From: Clostridia bacterium
Lineage (GTDB): Bacteria > Bacillota > Clostridia > Peptostreptococcales > Anaerovoracaceae
Reading direction: 5' to 3'
DNA length: 41,540 bases
NCBI GenBank assembly: GCA_024689085.1
Contig: JAILDT010000114.1
Span: 1-41,540 of the forward strand
The notes under the pieces were generated by a model. The model saw only the letters and a list, made by a program, of their open reading frames with translations, did not search any database and was not told where the DNA came from. Position numbers and translations under genes: made by a program. The first letter of the stretch is position 1. Each line of letters begins with the position of its first letter. This document shows positions 41,361-41,540 of the stretch, one piece after another.

Positions 41361-41540
41361 TTATTTAGCAGCTTCTGCCAGTGCTTCCTCGAAGATCTTC
41401 AGTCCTGCTTCCAGCTGTTCGTCTGTTGCGACCAGTGGGCAAAGGATTCTGATAACGTTGTTGAATGTTCCTGCTGCCTCCAGCATCAGGCCCTTGTTCA
41501 TTGCGTTCTGTACGATCTTGCCTACGATCTCTGCATCCGG
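41361..41540 (-). CDS. gabT: 4-aminobutyrate aminotransferase, C-terminal part (cut by window edge)
   Basis: Only the last 59 residues are in the window. The segment KGLMLEAAGTFNNVIRILCP, followed by LVATDEQLEAGLKIFEEAL, matches the C-terminus of class III PLP aminotransferases of the GabT group, with the Asn-Val-Ile-Arg motif whose Arg contacts substrate carboxylates. GabT converts GABA and 2-oxoglutarate to succinate semialdehyde and glutamate. The stop TAA is at 41361. It lies upstream of the permease on the same strand and feeds the 4-hydroxybutyrate genes to the left. A related omega-aminotransferase (for putrescine or beta-alanine) cannot be excluded from this fragment. Confidence 0.8.
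   Translation of the reverse strand, partial: PDAEIVGKIVQNAMNKGLMLEAAGTFNNVIRILCPLVATDEQLEAGLKIFEEALAEAAK

Overview
The window reads as chromosomal DNA from an anaerobic low-to-mid-GC Gram-positive (Bacillota, class Clostridia), most likely an amino-acid- or GABA-fermenting member of the Peptostreptococcales/Anaerovoracaceae type. This placement is inferred from three things: the alaS-ireB-ruvX and dnaG-rpoD-trmK-nif3 gene orders, a two-subunit glycine dehydrogenase (GcvPA/GcvPB), and a clostridial 4-hydroxybutyryl-CoA dehydratase. Almost all genes lie on the minus strand. The exceptions are pepF-nadK-rluA, mscL and one 32-codon ORF.

Layout. 1-3.9 kb: 5' end of an iron-type alcohol dehydrogenase, then ruvX, ireB and alaS. 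3.9-4.2 kb: AT-rich gap with the alaS promoter. 4.2-10.1 kb: complete glycine cleavage system (gcvT, gcvH, gcvPA, gcvPB, lpdA). 10.1-11.4 kb: DUF1015 protein. 11.4-14.1 kb: iscS-iscU and an aldo/keto reductase carrying a ferredoxin domain. 14.1-18.4 kb: six tightly overlapping genes (murI, an unknown acidic protein, rarD-like, MBL hydrolase, nadE, DUF896). 18.4-21.9 kb: pepF-nadK-rluA on the plus strand, fired from a promoter that overlaps the murI promoter. 21.9-23.1 kb: Rrf2 regulator, mscL, tRNA-Leu(CAG). 23.1-32.1 kb: rnpB and a macromolecular-synthesis operon (DUF975 membrane protein, Cys-rich protein, M16 peptidase, dut, dgt, dnaG, rpoD, trmK, nif3). 32.2-41.5 kb: 4-aminobutyrate fermentation genes with interspersed glpK, a 2-hydroxyacid dehydrogenase and a NifU C-domain protein.

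How they work together. The right-hand third encodes a near-complete GABA-to-crotonyl-CoA route: amino acid permease (uptake), gabT (to succinate semialdehyde), 4-hydroxybutyrate dehydrogenase, 4-hydroxybutyrate CoA-transferase and 4-hydroxybutyryl-CoA dehydratase. All four iron/cluster ligands of the dehydratase fall at the same residue numbers as I recall for the Clostridium aminobutyricum enzyme. Butyryl-CoA-forming steps are not in the window. The glycine cleavage system would link glycine to one-carbon and NADH metabolism. Fe-S assembly genes (iscS, iscU, a Nfu-type protein, an Rrf2 regulator with three Cys) fit the need for Fe-S enzymes.

Most notable points: an AbfT reading frame whose homology continues upstream of its only ATG without a recognisable start codon; a six-cysteine protein of unknown function between abfD and abfT; an unannotated 32-aa hydrophobic peptide with its own promoter, ribosome binding site and terminator; and overlapping divergent promoters for murI and pepF. 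I saw no CRISPR array, insertion sequence, phage genes or T-box/glycine riboswitch.
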